Positions 51,428 to 60,883 of a DNA stretch of 64,000 nucleotides are shown here, piece by piece. Location: positions 496,001 through 560,000 of the forward strand of contig VLTN01000015.1 of assembly GCA_008330645.1 (NCBI GenBank), read 5' to 3'. The DNA is from Cafeteria roenbergensis. Taxonomy: Eukaryota; Sar; Bigyra; Bicosoecida; Cafeteriaceae. How positions within the stretch are numbered: position 1 is the first letter of the stretch; each line of letters begins with the position of its first letter. The translations under genes were made by a program, and so were the position numbers. Below the pieces are notes generated by a model. That model ran no database searches. It was not told the DNA's origin and was given only the letters and a program-made list of their open reading frames with translations.

Positions 51428-52315
51428 TCACTTGCGGCGCCTCTTGACCTTGGACTTGCTCTTGGTGGCCTTGGACTCGGGCACGTCCGCCACAGCCGCC
51501 TCCTCCTGGGCCTTCTTCACCGTCTCCGCCGGCCCGCCGATGATGGTGGATGGCGGGGGCGGCCAGCGGCCGAGCTTCTTGAGCAGGAGCACCGGATCCG
51601 CCACGTGGAAGGCCTTGAAGGGGCGCTTTCCGGGCTGCTTGACTGTGCCCTTGGTGTCCTGCACAGTGAGCACGCTGCCCTTGCGGGGCTTGGCCGCGTA
51701 GCGGGCGATCTCGGAGGCATCCGCCGAGTCATCGGACGGGCGGCGCTTGAGCTCCGGCGCGCGGCCGGTCAGCTCAGCAGCCTTATCCTTGCGCGAGGAG
51801 CTGGAGGTCTCGTCGTCGTCCCCGCCGTGGCTGTGGCCGTGGCTGTGGCTGTGGGAGTGGCCCGAGCAGCACCCGAAGAATTGCAACAACGTGTCCAGCC
51901 CCGTGATGACACCCAGCAGGATCAAGGCGTACGTGGCCAGCATCCATGGGTTATGCGAGATCCAGATCATAAGCTGCGACACCCATGCCGAGATGTCGAA
52001 GCCCTGCCCCGACTGGCTCGAGCTTGCAAGGCGCTGGCCGATGCGCGAGATGGCAGGCAACACGCCTTTGGTCCCGAGGACCTTGAAAACGCCGTTCGCC
52101 TGCATCCACGGCACTGCTGCGACGCGGTACCAGTACGAGAGAGGCAGCGCCAGGGCGAAGGCGCCGATGATCTCCCCCCTGGTCAGGCCGCAGGCGGTGG
52201 GCTTGCAAAGCCCAAAGCACGCATCGCCGCTCCCCTCGTGCGAGTGCCCGTGTCCGCTGCTCTTCGCGGCGCCGATGTGGCGCTCCACCACGGGCTTCTT
52301 GTCCGAGCTCGGCAT
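51428..52315 (-). CDS. His-rich membrane protein, hypothetical
   Basis: 295 residues. ATG 52315 (MPSSDKKPVVERHIG) is the only ATG in the upstream part of the frame, which decides the start. A short HGHSHE motif is followed by CFGLCKPTACG. A first hydrophobic stretch (EIIGAFALALPLSYWYRVAA) and a second (NPWMLATYALILLGVITGLD) follow. A His-rich run after the second (SGHSHSHSHGHSHGG) resembles the metal-binding loops of ZIP and CDF zinc transporters, but the protein has too few helices to be one. The last 120 residues are soluble and basic, ending SKSKVKRRRK. Metal binding is plausible; the function is unknown. Confidence 0.68.
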   Translation of the reverse strand: MPSSDKKPVVERHIGAAKSSGHGHSHEGSGDACFGLCKPTACGLTRGEIIGAFALALPLSYWYRVAAVPWMQANGVFKVLGTKGVLPAISRIGQRLASSSQSGQGFDISAWVSQLMIWISHNPWMLATYALILLGVITGLDTLLQFFGCCSGHSHSHSHGHSHGGDDDETSSSSRKDKAAELTGRAPELKRRPSDDSADASEIARYAAKPRKGSVLTVQDTKGTVKQPGKRPFKAFHVADPVLLLKKLGRWPPPPSTIIGGPAETVKKAQEEAAVADVPESKATKSKSKVKRRRK

Positions 52316-53126
52316 GCCGGAGGTCCGGACCGCGTCCCCCGCAGTGGCAGGGGCAACCGCGGGGGCTGGCTTCCGCGGCGAGCTGGTCCGCTTGCCGCGG
52401 CCTCGTTTGCTCTGCCGGGCTGGCCTCTGCGTGCCGCCGGCGTGGATGGCCTTGACGCGAAGGCCCCGGGCCCGTGCCAGCTGCGGCGGGTGTGTGTGTG
52501 TATGTGTGTGTGTGACCGACAGGAGCTTGCGGGCCGTCCTTGCGCCCGCTATCGCTTGCCGCGCGCGACAGTCACTCGTGCCGACTTTCAAGTTGCGACC
52601 GTCATGATGTCGGCCTCGCAGCAGGGCGGAACCGCGTCTGTCTCGACCAGAGGCGTCGCGCTGCCGATGGGAGCCGAGCGCATGATGAGCGCATGCTCGT
52701 CGCGAGGAGCAATCGCTTGCGGCGAACCATCCGAACGCCTCTCGATCTCTTGTCCAAATCCAATGTGGTGAGTTTCGACTTTGAGCGCCTTGCAATGCTG
52801 GCACACGTGCACTGTCGACCGACAAAGGTCAACAAATACAAGAGAGGTGCCGTCACAACCGAGAGGGTACGATCGTGTTGCGGCAAGCGCAAATGTTTTT
52901 CGAGGTCCGTCGAGTTTGGAGCCAATCAGACACAAGACGTGAAACTGCACAAAAAAGGCTCCAGGCTCCTGATGCTGCAAACATGTCGCATCCAGACTAT
53001 AACAAAAGTGAGCAACCCGTCTCGATGCGACCCTCGCACCGACAGCGTCATGGATGGCGCTGTATCTTGGCGCCTCTGCCGCGCAACGCTTTGGCTCCGA
53101 ATTCAGCGACACACTCGCGGTCTACA
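52316..53126. promoter_or_regulatory. Divergent intergenic region with TG repeat and AT-richer block
   Basis: About 810 bases between the starts of the His-rich protein (minus) and the haloacid dehalogenase (plus). It holds a (TG)n microsatellite at 52490-52514. About 52740-53010 is clearly less GC-rich than the rest of the window and includes a CCAAT box at 52922-52926, 200 bases before the dehalogenase ATG. I looked for snRNA-like signatures there and found none that match. Confidence 0.45.
52490..52514. repeat. (TG)n microsatellite
   Basis: About 25 bases of nearly perfect TG repeat with one TA interruption, in the intergenic region upstream of the His-rich membrane protein. Confidence 0.9.
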
Positions 53127-54022
53127 ATGGCTGCCGCGCGCGCAGCTGCGAGGGACGGCATCGAGGCCCTTGTGCGCCAAAGCAAAGTCATCGTGTTCGA
53201 CGCATATGGCACACTGTTCGACGTGCAGGCGGCTGCGCGGGGGGCCGGACTTGGTGAGCGGGCAACCACCCAGCCAGAAGCCGCGCGCGCCCCGCCACGC
53301 AGTCCCACTCTGACGCGTCCACGGCCCTGCCCTCACCACGCAACAACGCGCGCGCGCGCGCTGCACGCCCGCTCGCAGGCCCGCTGTGGCCCAAGGTGGC
53401 GGAGGTGTGGCGCACGCAGCAGCTGCAGGCGACGTGGTTGCGGAATTGCTTGCCCGGCGGCCCGGCGTTCGTTCCGTTCTGGACGGTCACGCAAGAGGCC
53501 CTCGAGGTAGCCCTTGCAGCCGCCGGTGTGGACGGGAGCGCGCCCGCGACGGGAGGCGAGGCCGGAGGCGTGACCATCCGAGAGCGCCTGCTGCAACTCT
53601 ACAAGGAACTCGAAGCGTACGACGATGTGGCAGACGTGCTGTCGAAGGCCCAGGCGGCGGGTCGCAGGACCGCAATCCTCTCCAACGGCAGCAAGGACAT
53701 GCTGGGAGATGCGATCCGTGCCGCCTCGCTCGAGGACAAGCTGGACGCTGTCATTTCCGCGGATGACGCAGCGGTGTTCAAGCCCGACTCTCGCGTGTAC
53801 GATCTCGTTTGCTCGTCGCTTGGAGTGCGCCCAGAGGAGGTTCTGTTCGTGTCCAGCAACAACTGGGACGTCAAGGGCGCAGCGGCGTACGGCTTTGCCA
53901 CGGCGTGGTGCAACCGCAAGGGGTCGGCCGGCGACGCGATTCCTGGCTCCCCCGACGTCGTCATTGAGTCCCTCGTCGAGCTCGCAGAGGCCTGCGCGGC
54001 CCAGGCCACCAAGTCCGAGTGA
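53127..54022 (+). CDS. L-2-haloacid dehalogenase (HAD superfamily)
   Basis: Two exons, 53127-53253 and 53379-54022 (256 residues). The intron is GTGAGC...CGCAG, phase 1, and fits. Motif I is VIVFDAYGTLFDV with the nucleophile Asp25. The splice joins RGAGL to GPLWPKVAEVWRTQQLQATW, which matches the WRxxQ...W segment of the haloacid dehalogenase subfamily. Motif II is AILSNGSKDML, motif III the lysine in VFKPDSRVYDL, and motif IV LFVSSNNWDVKGAAAYGF with the SSNxWD signature that is diagnostic for L-2-haloacid dehalogenases. These enzymes hydrolyse halogenated short carboxylates to hydroxy acids with inversion. No organelle presequence is clear. The motifs are complete, so it should be active; the natural substrate is unknown. 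Confidence 0.9.
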
Positions 54023-54270
54023 CTTTGGCAGCCGAGCGCGGTCCCACCTGGCCGCGGCCGGCCAGCGCAGCCGAGTGATGTGGAACCACTGCGCTTGCGT
54101 GAGCCCAGCGGCGTGGCTTGCCCGCGTGTCGCAAGGGCTGGCAGCCTGGCGAGGCACGTCCCCGCCCCCGCCCCCGCACGGCCCCGCAGCAAGAACCGGT
54201 TCGGCTTTCGACACACAAAGCCTGCCTCTCACGCAGCTGGTCAAGCAGAGCGCGCGCACGGCAGCGTCGC

Positions 54271-56019
54271 TCACCGACGCCCTCCTCCCCTGCCCCCGCG
54301 CTGCTTGGACCGCACGGCTCCCCCCATGCGGCGGCGCTGCTGGGAGCTGGCGCTGAGCAGCGCCTGCGCCTCGCCCTCGCCCCCCGCGGCCCCCGCTTCC
54401 GCGTCCGCCATGGCCGCCCTTCGTGCGGTGCCCGCGCCCTTGCCGCTGCCGTAGATGCGTGAGTCCTCCCGCAGCTGCTGGGCCGCGATGCGAGAGGCCT
54501 CGGCCACGCGGTCCAGGATGACCCTGACCTCGTCCTCGCGCTGCGGGTACTCGTCCAGCTTCTTGCCGAGCAGGCGCTCGATGCGCTGGTAGGCCTCCAC
54601 GTCGTACTGGGTCACCATCGTGACGGAGTTGCCGGCGCGGCCGGCGCGGGCGGTGCGGCCCACGCGGTGGATGTAGTCCTTGCCCGAGGCTGGCACGTCC
54701 ACGTTGACGACGAGGTCGACGGCGGGGATGTCGAGGCCGCGGGAGGCCACGTCGGTGGCGACGAGGAGGGTCCGCTCGCCGGCGCGGAAGCCGTGAAGGG
54801 CGGCAAGGCGGCGGCTCTGACTGAGCTTGGAGTGGAGCGTGACGGCGCCGAAGCCGAGGGCGCGGAGGAGGAGCGTGACCCGCTGGGCGGCCGCGCAGGT
54901 CGCCACAAACAGGATGCCCGTCTGGCCCGCGAAGTCGTTCAGGAGGGACACGAGGTGCGCGTCCTTGTGCTTGTGCGGGCAGAGAATGAACCGCTGCACG
55001 AGCCCGGCTGCGGTGCCGTACTTGGAGGACACCTCCACCTTGACCGGGTCGCGCAGCGACGCGCGCTGCAGCTTCGCGACGCGGGAGGTCATGGTGGCCG
55101 AGAAGAGGAGCGTGCGGCGCTCCCGGGGCACGCACCTGAGGATCTTGTCGATGGCCTCCTCAAAGTCGAGCGAGAGCATGCGGTCGGCCTCGTCCAGCAC
55201 CAGGTACCGCGCCGCGCGCAGGCTGAAGCCCTTGGTGTTCTCCAGGTGGTCCACCAGGCGGCCCGGCGTCCCGATGATGATGTGGGGCTTGCGCGCGAGC
55301 GCGATGGCCTGCGTCATCAGGTCCACGCCGCCCACGAGCACGGCGGTCTTGCACCCGATACCGGCCCCCAGCGCGTCGAACTGCTCGGCGATCTGAAACG
55401 CCAGCTCCCGAGTGGGCGCCAGCACGCACGCAAAGAGCCGTTGCGGCTTGTCCAGCAGCGCCTGCAGCACGGGCAGAGCAAAGGCCGCGGTCTTGCCGGA
55501 GCCAGTCTCCGCCAGGCCGATGACGTCACGGCCCGACAGCGCCAGGGGAATGGCCTCGCGCTGCACCGCAGACGCGTGCTTCCAGCCCAGCGCAGCGCAC
55601 GCCTCCTGCAGCGGCTCGCAAACGCCCAGCTCCGCAAACGTCTTGGGCTCCGGCTCGGCCTCCGCCTCGTCCGCCTCGTCGCCGCTGCCTCCCTCGTCGC
55701 CGCTCTCGTCCCCGCTCGGCGCGGCCGCCGCCGCGGCCGCACCAGACGCCGCCGCGCGGGCGTCTTCGTCGTCTTCGTCGTCGCTTCCCTCGCGTGCGCC
55801 GGCGACCGCCTTCGCGGCTGCAGCCTTCTTGGAGCTGGACGCGCCATCGGCGCCGCGGCCCTTCGCCTTGGACCCGCTCCGGACCTTGGCCGGGGCCGGG
55901 GCAATGGCGGCAAAGTCCAGCGGCGCCGGGCCCTTGGGGCGCTTGTCCTTCGGCGCGCGGGCGTCGCTTCCTGGCCGCTGCCGCTTCTTTGGCCGCACTC
56001 CCGCGCGGGAAGAGTCCAT
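54271..56019 (-). CDS. DDX47: DDX47/Rrp3 DEAD-box RNA helicase
   Basis: 582 residues from ATG 56019 ([14 protein letters not shown]). The N-terminal 130 residues are basic, then acidic ([10 protein letters not shown]), as expected for a nucleolar protein. The helicase core then runs: Q motif ([19 protein letters not shown]), motif I AETGSGKT (about residue 174), [25 protein letters not shown], motif II LDEADRM (about residue 275), SAT, and motif [12 protein letters not shown] (about residue 450). The stretches [21 protein letters not shown] and [10 protein letters not shown] match the DDX47/Rrp3 subfamily rather than DDX27 or DDX49. The C-terminus is Gly/Arg-rich ([11 protein letters not shown]). 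Rrp3 acts in early processing of 18S rRNA within the small-subunit processome. All motifs are intact and no intron is needed. Confidence 0.93.
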   Translation of the reverse strand: MDSSRAGVRPKKRQRPGSDARAPKDKRPKGPAPLDFAAIAPAPAKVRSGSKAKGRGADGASSSKKAAAAKAVAGAREGSDDEDDEDARAAASGAAAAAAAPSGDESGDEGGSGDEADEAEAEPEPKTFAELGVCEPLQEACAALGWKHASAVQREAIPLALSGRDVIGLAETGSGKTAAFALPVLQALLDKPQRLFACVLAPTRELAFQIAEQFDALGAGIGCKTAVLVGGVDLMTQAIALARKPHIIIGTPGRLVDHLENTKGFSLRAARYLVLDEADRMLSLDFEEAIDKILRCVPRERRTLLFSATMTSRVAKLQRASLRDPVKVEVSSKYGTAAGLVQRFILCPHKHKDAHLVSLLNDFAGQTGILFVATCAAAQRVTLLLRALGFGAVTLHSKLSQSRRLAALHGFRAGERTLLVATDVASRGLDIPAVDLVVNVDVPASGKDYIHRVGRTARAGRAGNSVTMVTQYDVEAYQRIERLLGKKLDEYPQREDEVRVILDRVAEASRIAAQQLREDSRIYGSGKGAGTARRAAMADAEAGAAGGEGEAQALLSASSQQRRRMGGAVRSKQRGGRGGGRR

Positions 56020-56595
56020 GCCTGGCGGTGTCTGGCCCCGACCCAGAGCGGCGAGAGTGCGGGCGACCCCGGTCGGCGGGCGCTGCGCCCGGCGGTCTTT
56101 TCGCCCCAGCGAGGTTCGGCAGAGTTGCCGCGGTGCGGCTCTACCGCAATGCCTCTCTCGCAACGCAAATCTCGCGAGCGGCGATCAGCGATCCCGGCCG
56201 TCGCCCGACCTCCCGGGGGACCGCGCGGCCCCGAAAACGCCGAATTCGCTCCATGCCGCGCGATGCTGAGTGGCGTGGTAGCCGTCTGCTTCGGGAGGGG
56301 GGCGTGGGGCGGGGATTCTGGTCCGTGTCGGCATCGCCGTGCACGGGCGCCTCCCCACTCGCGCCCGCTTCTGCCGGCCACTGGGCGAGCCCGGCGCAAG
56401 GAGCAGGCACACTCTCGTGCCTTTTCGCCCCTCGCTGTGCGCCACAGCGGCGGTGGGGAGCATATTTGTATCCGGCTGCTGCTCTGCTGGTTGACATTGC
56501 ACTCGCGACGCGTCTTGTTCCGATGCGCCAGGCTCCGTGCACTCGTGCCACCGGCACACCAGACCGCGAGGACATCCCTGCCCTCGTCCTCTGAG

Positions 56596-58284
56596 ATGAG
56601 AGGCCCTCGCTGCGGACTGGCCAAGGCCGGAATGGCGTGCGCCCTGCTTGCTGCCGCCAGCGCGCGGGTTGCCGATCCGCACTATCCGCCGAGCGTTCCT
56701 GTCACAGTTGCGACGCCGCTCGGAGCCGTGACTGGCATGCGCTACGAGGGAGGGTGGGACGGCTTCCTCGGCATCCCGTTCGCGGACAACCCCCGGTTCG
56801 AGGCACCGGTGCCGGTGACGAAATGGAGCGGGGTGCTGAATGCGACCAAGTGGGGTCCGGCGTGTCCGCAGCCGACCAAGTGCACCAACGAGCCGCACGT
56901 CTGCCCGCACTCGATCAACGAGACGGGCTGCCTGACGCTGAACATCTTCCGCCCCTCGTCGGCGCCCGCGGCCCCGATGGCCGTCATGGTCTTCATCGTG
57001 GGCGGCAACTACGACGTCGAAACGGCCAACCTGCTCCTCTACGACGGCCGGCACTTTGCCGTGGACGAAAACGTCGTGGTCGTGACGATCAACTACCGTC
57101 TGGGCGCCATCGGCTCGCTCGTGCTGGACCCGGACCAGCCCGAGGGCACTTCCGGCGGCTTTGGCATCATGGACCAGCAGGAGTCGCTGCGATGGGTGCA
57201 GAAGAACATCGGGGCGTTCGGGGGCAACCCGGACAGCGTGACCATCTTCGGGCAGTCCGCTGGCGCGAGCAGCGTGCTCCTCCACTTGGCACTGCCGTCG
57301 TCCAAGGGTCTCTTCCACCGCGCCATCAGCGAGTCCAACCCGGCCAGCATCTACTACAAGAACATGGAGCAGGCGCAGAACCTCTCCGTGCGCCTGGCAG
57401 AGGCCGTCGGCTGCACCGGGCCCGGCCGTGCGGCGTGCATGCGCGCCAAGCCCTGGCTCGACATCGCGCAGGTGCAGGGCAAGTTCCGCTCCAAGACCGA
57501 GCCCTACGTCAACTCGGTCTACAACTGGGGCCCCACCGTCGGCGACGCGTCGGGCCTGGCTTCCCAGCCTGCCGAGGACGCCATCCGGGGCACTCTGGCC
57601 AACGCCGACGTGCCCGTGATGCTGGGGATCACGCACGACGAGGCAGAGCAGTGGATCTACCAGCCCTTCCCCAAGCCCATCTCCCCGTTCGAGTTCGATT
57701 TGCTGCTCATCTTCATCTTCAACAACGCGTCCACCGGCGCCGGAGCGCTCTACCCGCTCCCCGACCCCTCCAACGCGACCTCCGACACCCGCCCCACGAT
57801 GGCGACGATCGGCACGCACTACACCTTCGCCTGCTCCAACCGCCGCATCGCCACCGGCCTCGCCGCCAGCGCCCAGGGGGGGTCCAACCCTGCGCGCGGG
57901 CCCTTCCTGTACCACTACGACCACATCGCGTCCAACACCTCGCTGTGGGGAGCCAACTTCAGCTACTGCGCCACCAAGGCGTGCCACGGCGCGGAGCTGC
58001 CCCTCCTCTTCGGCACGGAGAGCATCTTCTACACAATCACCCCGGAGGAGGAGCAGCTCGGCCGCAACCTTCGCGCGTACTGGGCGTCGTTTGCCCGCGG
58101 GGAGGCGGACGCGACGGGGGCGCTTGCACCCAAGGGGCTGGCCGCTTGGCCAGCGTTCACCTCGGGAGCAGAGGGCCAGTGGATGCGGTTCGAGACGGCC
58201 GACAAGGGCGGCTGCCAGCCTTCAGCGGGGTGGCTCTCGCGCTATTGCAGCTTCTGGGACGATGCCGGCTACGGCCGGTTTTGA
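56596..58284 (+). CDS. Secreted carboxylesterase type B
   Basis: 562 residues from ATG 56596, with a start at 56632 (MACALLAAASARVA) also possible. Either gives an N-terminal signal peptide. It is an alpha/beta-hydrolase of the carboxylesterase/cholinesterase family: FLGIPFADNPRFEAP, NETGCLTLNIFRP, VVVTINYRLGAIGSL, and the nucleophile elbow FGQSAGASS with Ser221. The acid is Glu349 (THDEAEQW) and the histidine His464 (KACHGAELPLLFG). Together they make a complete triad, at the spacing normal for the family. The oxyanion region reads GGNYDV where most members have GGG or GGx with Phe or Tyr. Several Asn-X-Thr/Ser sites and paired cysteines fit an extracellular or ER-processed enzyme. Substrate cannot be told. 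It is divergent from DDX47. Confidence 0.9.
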   Translation: MRGPRCGLAKAGMACALLAAASARVADPHYPPSVPVTVATPLGAVTGMRYEGGWDGFLGIPFADNPRFEAPVPVTKWSGVLNATKWGPACPQPTKCTNEPHVCPHSINETGCLTLNIFRPSSAPAAPMAVMVFIVGGNYDVETANLLLYDGRHFAVDENVVVVTINYRLGAIGSLVLDPDQPEGTSGGFGIMDQQESLRWVQKNIGAFGGNPDSVTIFGQSAGASSVLLHLALPSSKGLFHRAISESNPASIYYKNMEQAQNLSVRLAEAVGCTGPGRAACMRAKPWLDIAQVQGKFRSKTEPYVNSVYNWGPTVGDASGLASQPAEDAIRGTLANADVPVMLGITHDEAEQWIYQPFPKPISPFEFDLLLIFIFNNASTGAGALYPLPDPSNATSDTRPTMATIGTHYTFACSNRRIATGLAASAQGGSNPARGPFLYHYDHIASNTSLWGANFSYCATKACHGAELPLLFGTESIFYTITPEEEQLGRNLRAYWASFARGEADATGALAPKGLAAWPAFTSGAEGQWMRFETADKGGCQPSAGWLSRYCSFWDDAGYGRF

Positions 58285-58711
58285 GGTCCGTACCGCGCCG
58301 CGCTGCAATGCCCAATCGTGCCGCGGAGCCGGAAGCCACCGTCCGTGCCGCATAGCCGTGCTGGTACGCGCGCGCACACATACACGAAGCACACCGAGCT
58401 CGCGACTTGCGCCTCAGAGCACTCGCCCTTGCGGGCGCAGGCGCAAGCTGCATTGGGAGGCGCGCCCCGCATTGCGTCTCGAGCACTGGCCGATGGCCAC
58501 GCGTCGCCCCGGCCGTCGGAGCGCAAGGCGCAAGCAATCGCCCCTGGCATCCGGCCGCTGGCTGGGGGCGGGCGCGGCGCAGCGTTGCAGGGTGCTCCCG
58601 GCCTCCCACACAGAGCAGCCGCTGGCAGAGCCGCAGGCAAAGCGAGGCGCGCGGCCGGCAGGCCCGCAGCCGAAGCACACGTTTGCCCGCCCCGGTGGTG
58701 CAGTCGCAGTC
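58285..58711. other. Intergenic region between carboxylesterase and calreticulin
   Basis: About 430 bases on the plus strand hold the 3' end of the carboxylesterase and the promoter of calreticulin. GC-rich; no repeat, TATA-like box or RNA gene was recognised. Confidence 0.4.
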
Positions 58712-60535
58712 ATGAAGCTCGTTCTCGCATGCCTGGCCGCTCTGGTCGCCATGGCCTCGGCCAAGGTGTACTTCTCTGAGAAGTTCGACGACGGTGAGCG
58801 CCTTGTCCGTCTGGGGCGGCGTCGCCGCGATGCCAGCCCCGAATCCTCGCGTGGATCGAACGCGCCGCCCCCTGTCGGCCCAGGGAGCGGCCCTCCACCC
58901 TCCCCCCGCGCCCGCCTCCCACCTTCGCTCCATGGCCATGCTCGCAGCCGCGTGGGAGGACCGCTGGACCGTCGGCTCCGAGTGGAAGCCCGAGAACCAG
59001 GTGAGCAGGACACGTGGTGGCGCAACCTAGGCCCCTCGGCGCCCGGCCGCCCGCCGGCGGCCTGCTCGCGCTCCGGGCGTGTGCATCAAGGCAACGGGAA
59101 CGCCTGGCCTCGGGCGCGAGGGCAGTGCGCGCCCACGCTGCCGGCGGCGTGCGCGGTCGGCCAGAGCCTTTGTTCAACGACACCTCACACTGGGGGCGAT
59201 CCGCTGCTTGCCGGAGCCACGTGGCCGCCTCTGGCCCCGGGACATCGCCACGGTCCGCCGCCTTGCCGCTGCCGCGGTGCTCTGGGCCCTCGCCGGGTCC
59301 CCGTACAGCTGTGGGCGGGCGGCGGCGAAGACATGTGACAGGCCTCGCGCTGCAGGCCGCAATGAGGCAAGGCGTTTCGAGGAGCAAAGCTCGAGTTTGG
59401 CCCTGCATCCCGCGATCGCTTTATGTTGCCCCCCCCCCCGCTCGGCGCTCTCTCGCAGATGGGCAAGTGGAACTGGCAGCCGTCTCTTTCGGACGAGGCC
59501 GACAAGGGCATCCAGACCGGCGAGGACGCCCGCTTCTACTCGCTCACCGCCCCGCTTGACACCGAGTTCACGTCCGAGGGCAACAAGCTCATCCTTTCGT
59601 ACACCGTGCGCCACGAGCAGAACCTCGACTGCGGCGGCTCCTACATCAAGCTGGTGAACCCCGGCTTCGACGCCAAGAAGTTCGGCGGCGACACCCCGTA
59701 CGCGGTGATGTTCGGCCCGGACGTGTGCGGCACCTCCACCCGCAGGACCCACGCCATCTTCACCTACAAGGGCAAGAACCTCCTGACCAAGAAGAACCTG
59801 CGCGTCGAGACCGACAACAACCCGCACCGCTACACCTTCGTGGTGAGCCCCGACAACACCTTCGAGGTGCGCATCGACGGCGAGAAGGTCGAGTCCGGCT
59901 CCCTCTTCGACGACTGGGACTTCCTTGCGCCCAAGATGATCAAGGACCCCGCCGAGTCCAAGCCCGCCGACTGGGTCGACGAGGCCAAGATCCCCGACCC
60001 GACTGAGTCCAAGCCCGAGGGCTGGGACGACATCCCCGCCAAGATCCCCGACCCCGAGGCCACTCAGCCGGAGGACTGGGACGAGGAGGAGGACGGCGAG
60101 TGGGAGCCTCCCCTTGTCAGCAACCCGGAGTACAAGGGCGAGTGGAAGCCGACCATGATCGACAACCCCGACTACAAGGGCCCGTGGGTCCACCCCGAGA
60201 TCCCCAACCCCGAGTACGAGGAGGACGACAAGGTGTACGCCGTGTGCAACCCGTGCTCTCACGTCGGCTTCGAGCTGTGGCAGGTCAAGGCTGGCACCGT
60301 GTTCGACGACATCATCGTGACCGACAGCGAGGAGGAGCTCAAGGAGTTCGAGGACGCCACCTTCAACGCCAAGAAGGACGCCGAGAAGAAGGCGCTCGAG
60401 GCCAAGAAGGAGGCCGAGCGCAAGGCCGAGGAGGAGGCCCGCAAGAAGGCCGAGGAGGAGCGCAAGGCCGCCGAGGCCGCCGAGGAGGACGAGGACGAGG
60501 ACGAGGACGAGGATGACGAGAAGGACGAGCTCTGA
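58712..60535 (+). CDS. CALR: Calreticulin
   Basis: Three exons, 58712-58793, 58948-59000 and 59459-60535 (403 residues). Both introns start GTGAGC and end CGCAG, and phases agree. The signal peptide is MKLVLACLAALVAMASA. The lectin domain includes VYFSEKFDD, WEDRWTVGSEWKP (on the 53-base second exon), the first cysteine in LDCGGSYIKL and its partner in DVCGTSTRRTHAIF. The P-domain has three IxDPxxxKPxDW repeats, such as KIPDPTESKPEGWDD, then three NPEYKGxW-type repeats. The C-domain closes the lectin fold (GFELWQVKAGTVFDDIIV). It continues in an EAKKEAERKAEEEARKKAEE helix and a DED calcium-buffering tail ending KDEL. It is an ER-lumen lectin chaperone and calcium store. All expected parts are present. 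Confidence 0.97.
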
Positions 60536-60883
60536 GCTTGTGCCGTTTCCCGTGGCTCCTTCCTGGGCCGTGCCTGACCTGCCCCCGTGCCCCACGGTCG
60601 CGAGTGGAGCATCGGTTGCGAAGGCTGCAGCGCGTGCCGCCTCGACGAAGGCAACGCTTGGTCCAAGGCTTGGCCTGGCGATCGGCGAGGAGCTGCAGTG
60701 CCCTCGTCGCCCAGCGCGAGTGCTCGCACATGTTGAGCCGGCAATTCAGCGTGTCCCGCAGCCTGGCGCAGCGCCAGCCCGAGCCTCTTCACACAATGGG
60801 GAACCACCCCAAGCGCCGGCCAATCGCACACAGCACTTCCGTACAGCAACGGTAGCCACAGACCGCCAGCCAATGGCCCGCGC
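60536..60883. other. Convergent intergenic region
   Basis: About 350 bases between the calreticulin stop and the PHD-protein stop. Nothing was recognised. Confidence 0.4.

Noticed and set aside
52740-53010. A spliceosomal snRNA gene in the AT-richer block
   Set aside because: I found no U1, U2, U4, U5 or U6 signature segments on either strand.
54667-56595. Upstream extension of the carboxylesterase frame by 643 codons
   Set aside because: It is antisense to the DDX47 coding region. The esterase signal peptide begins at 56596.
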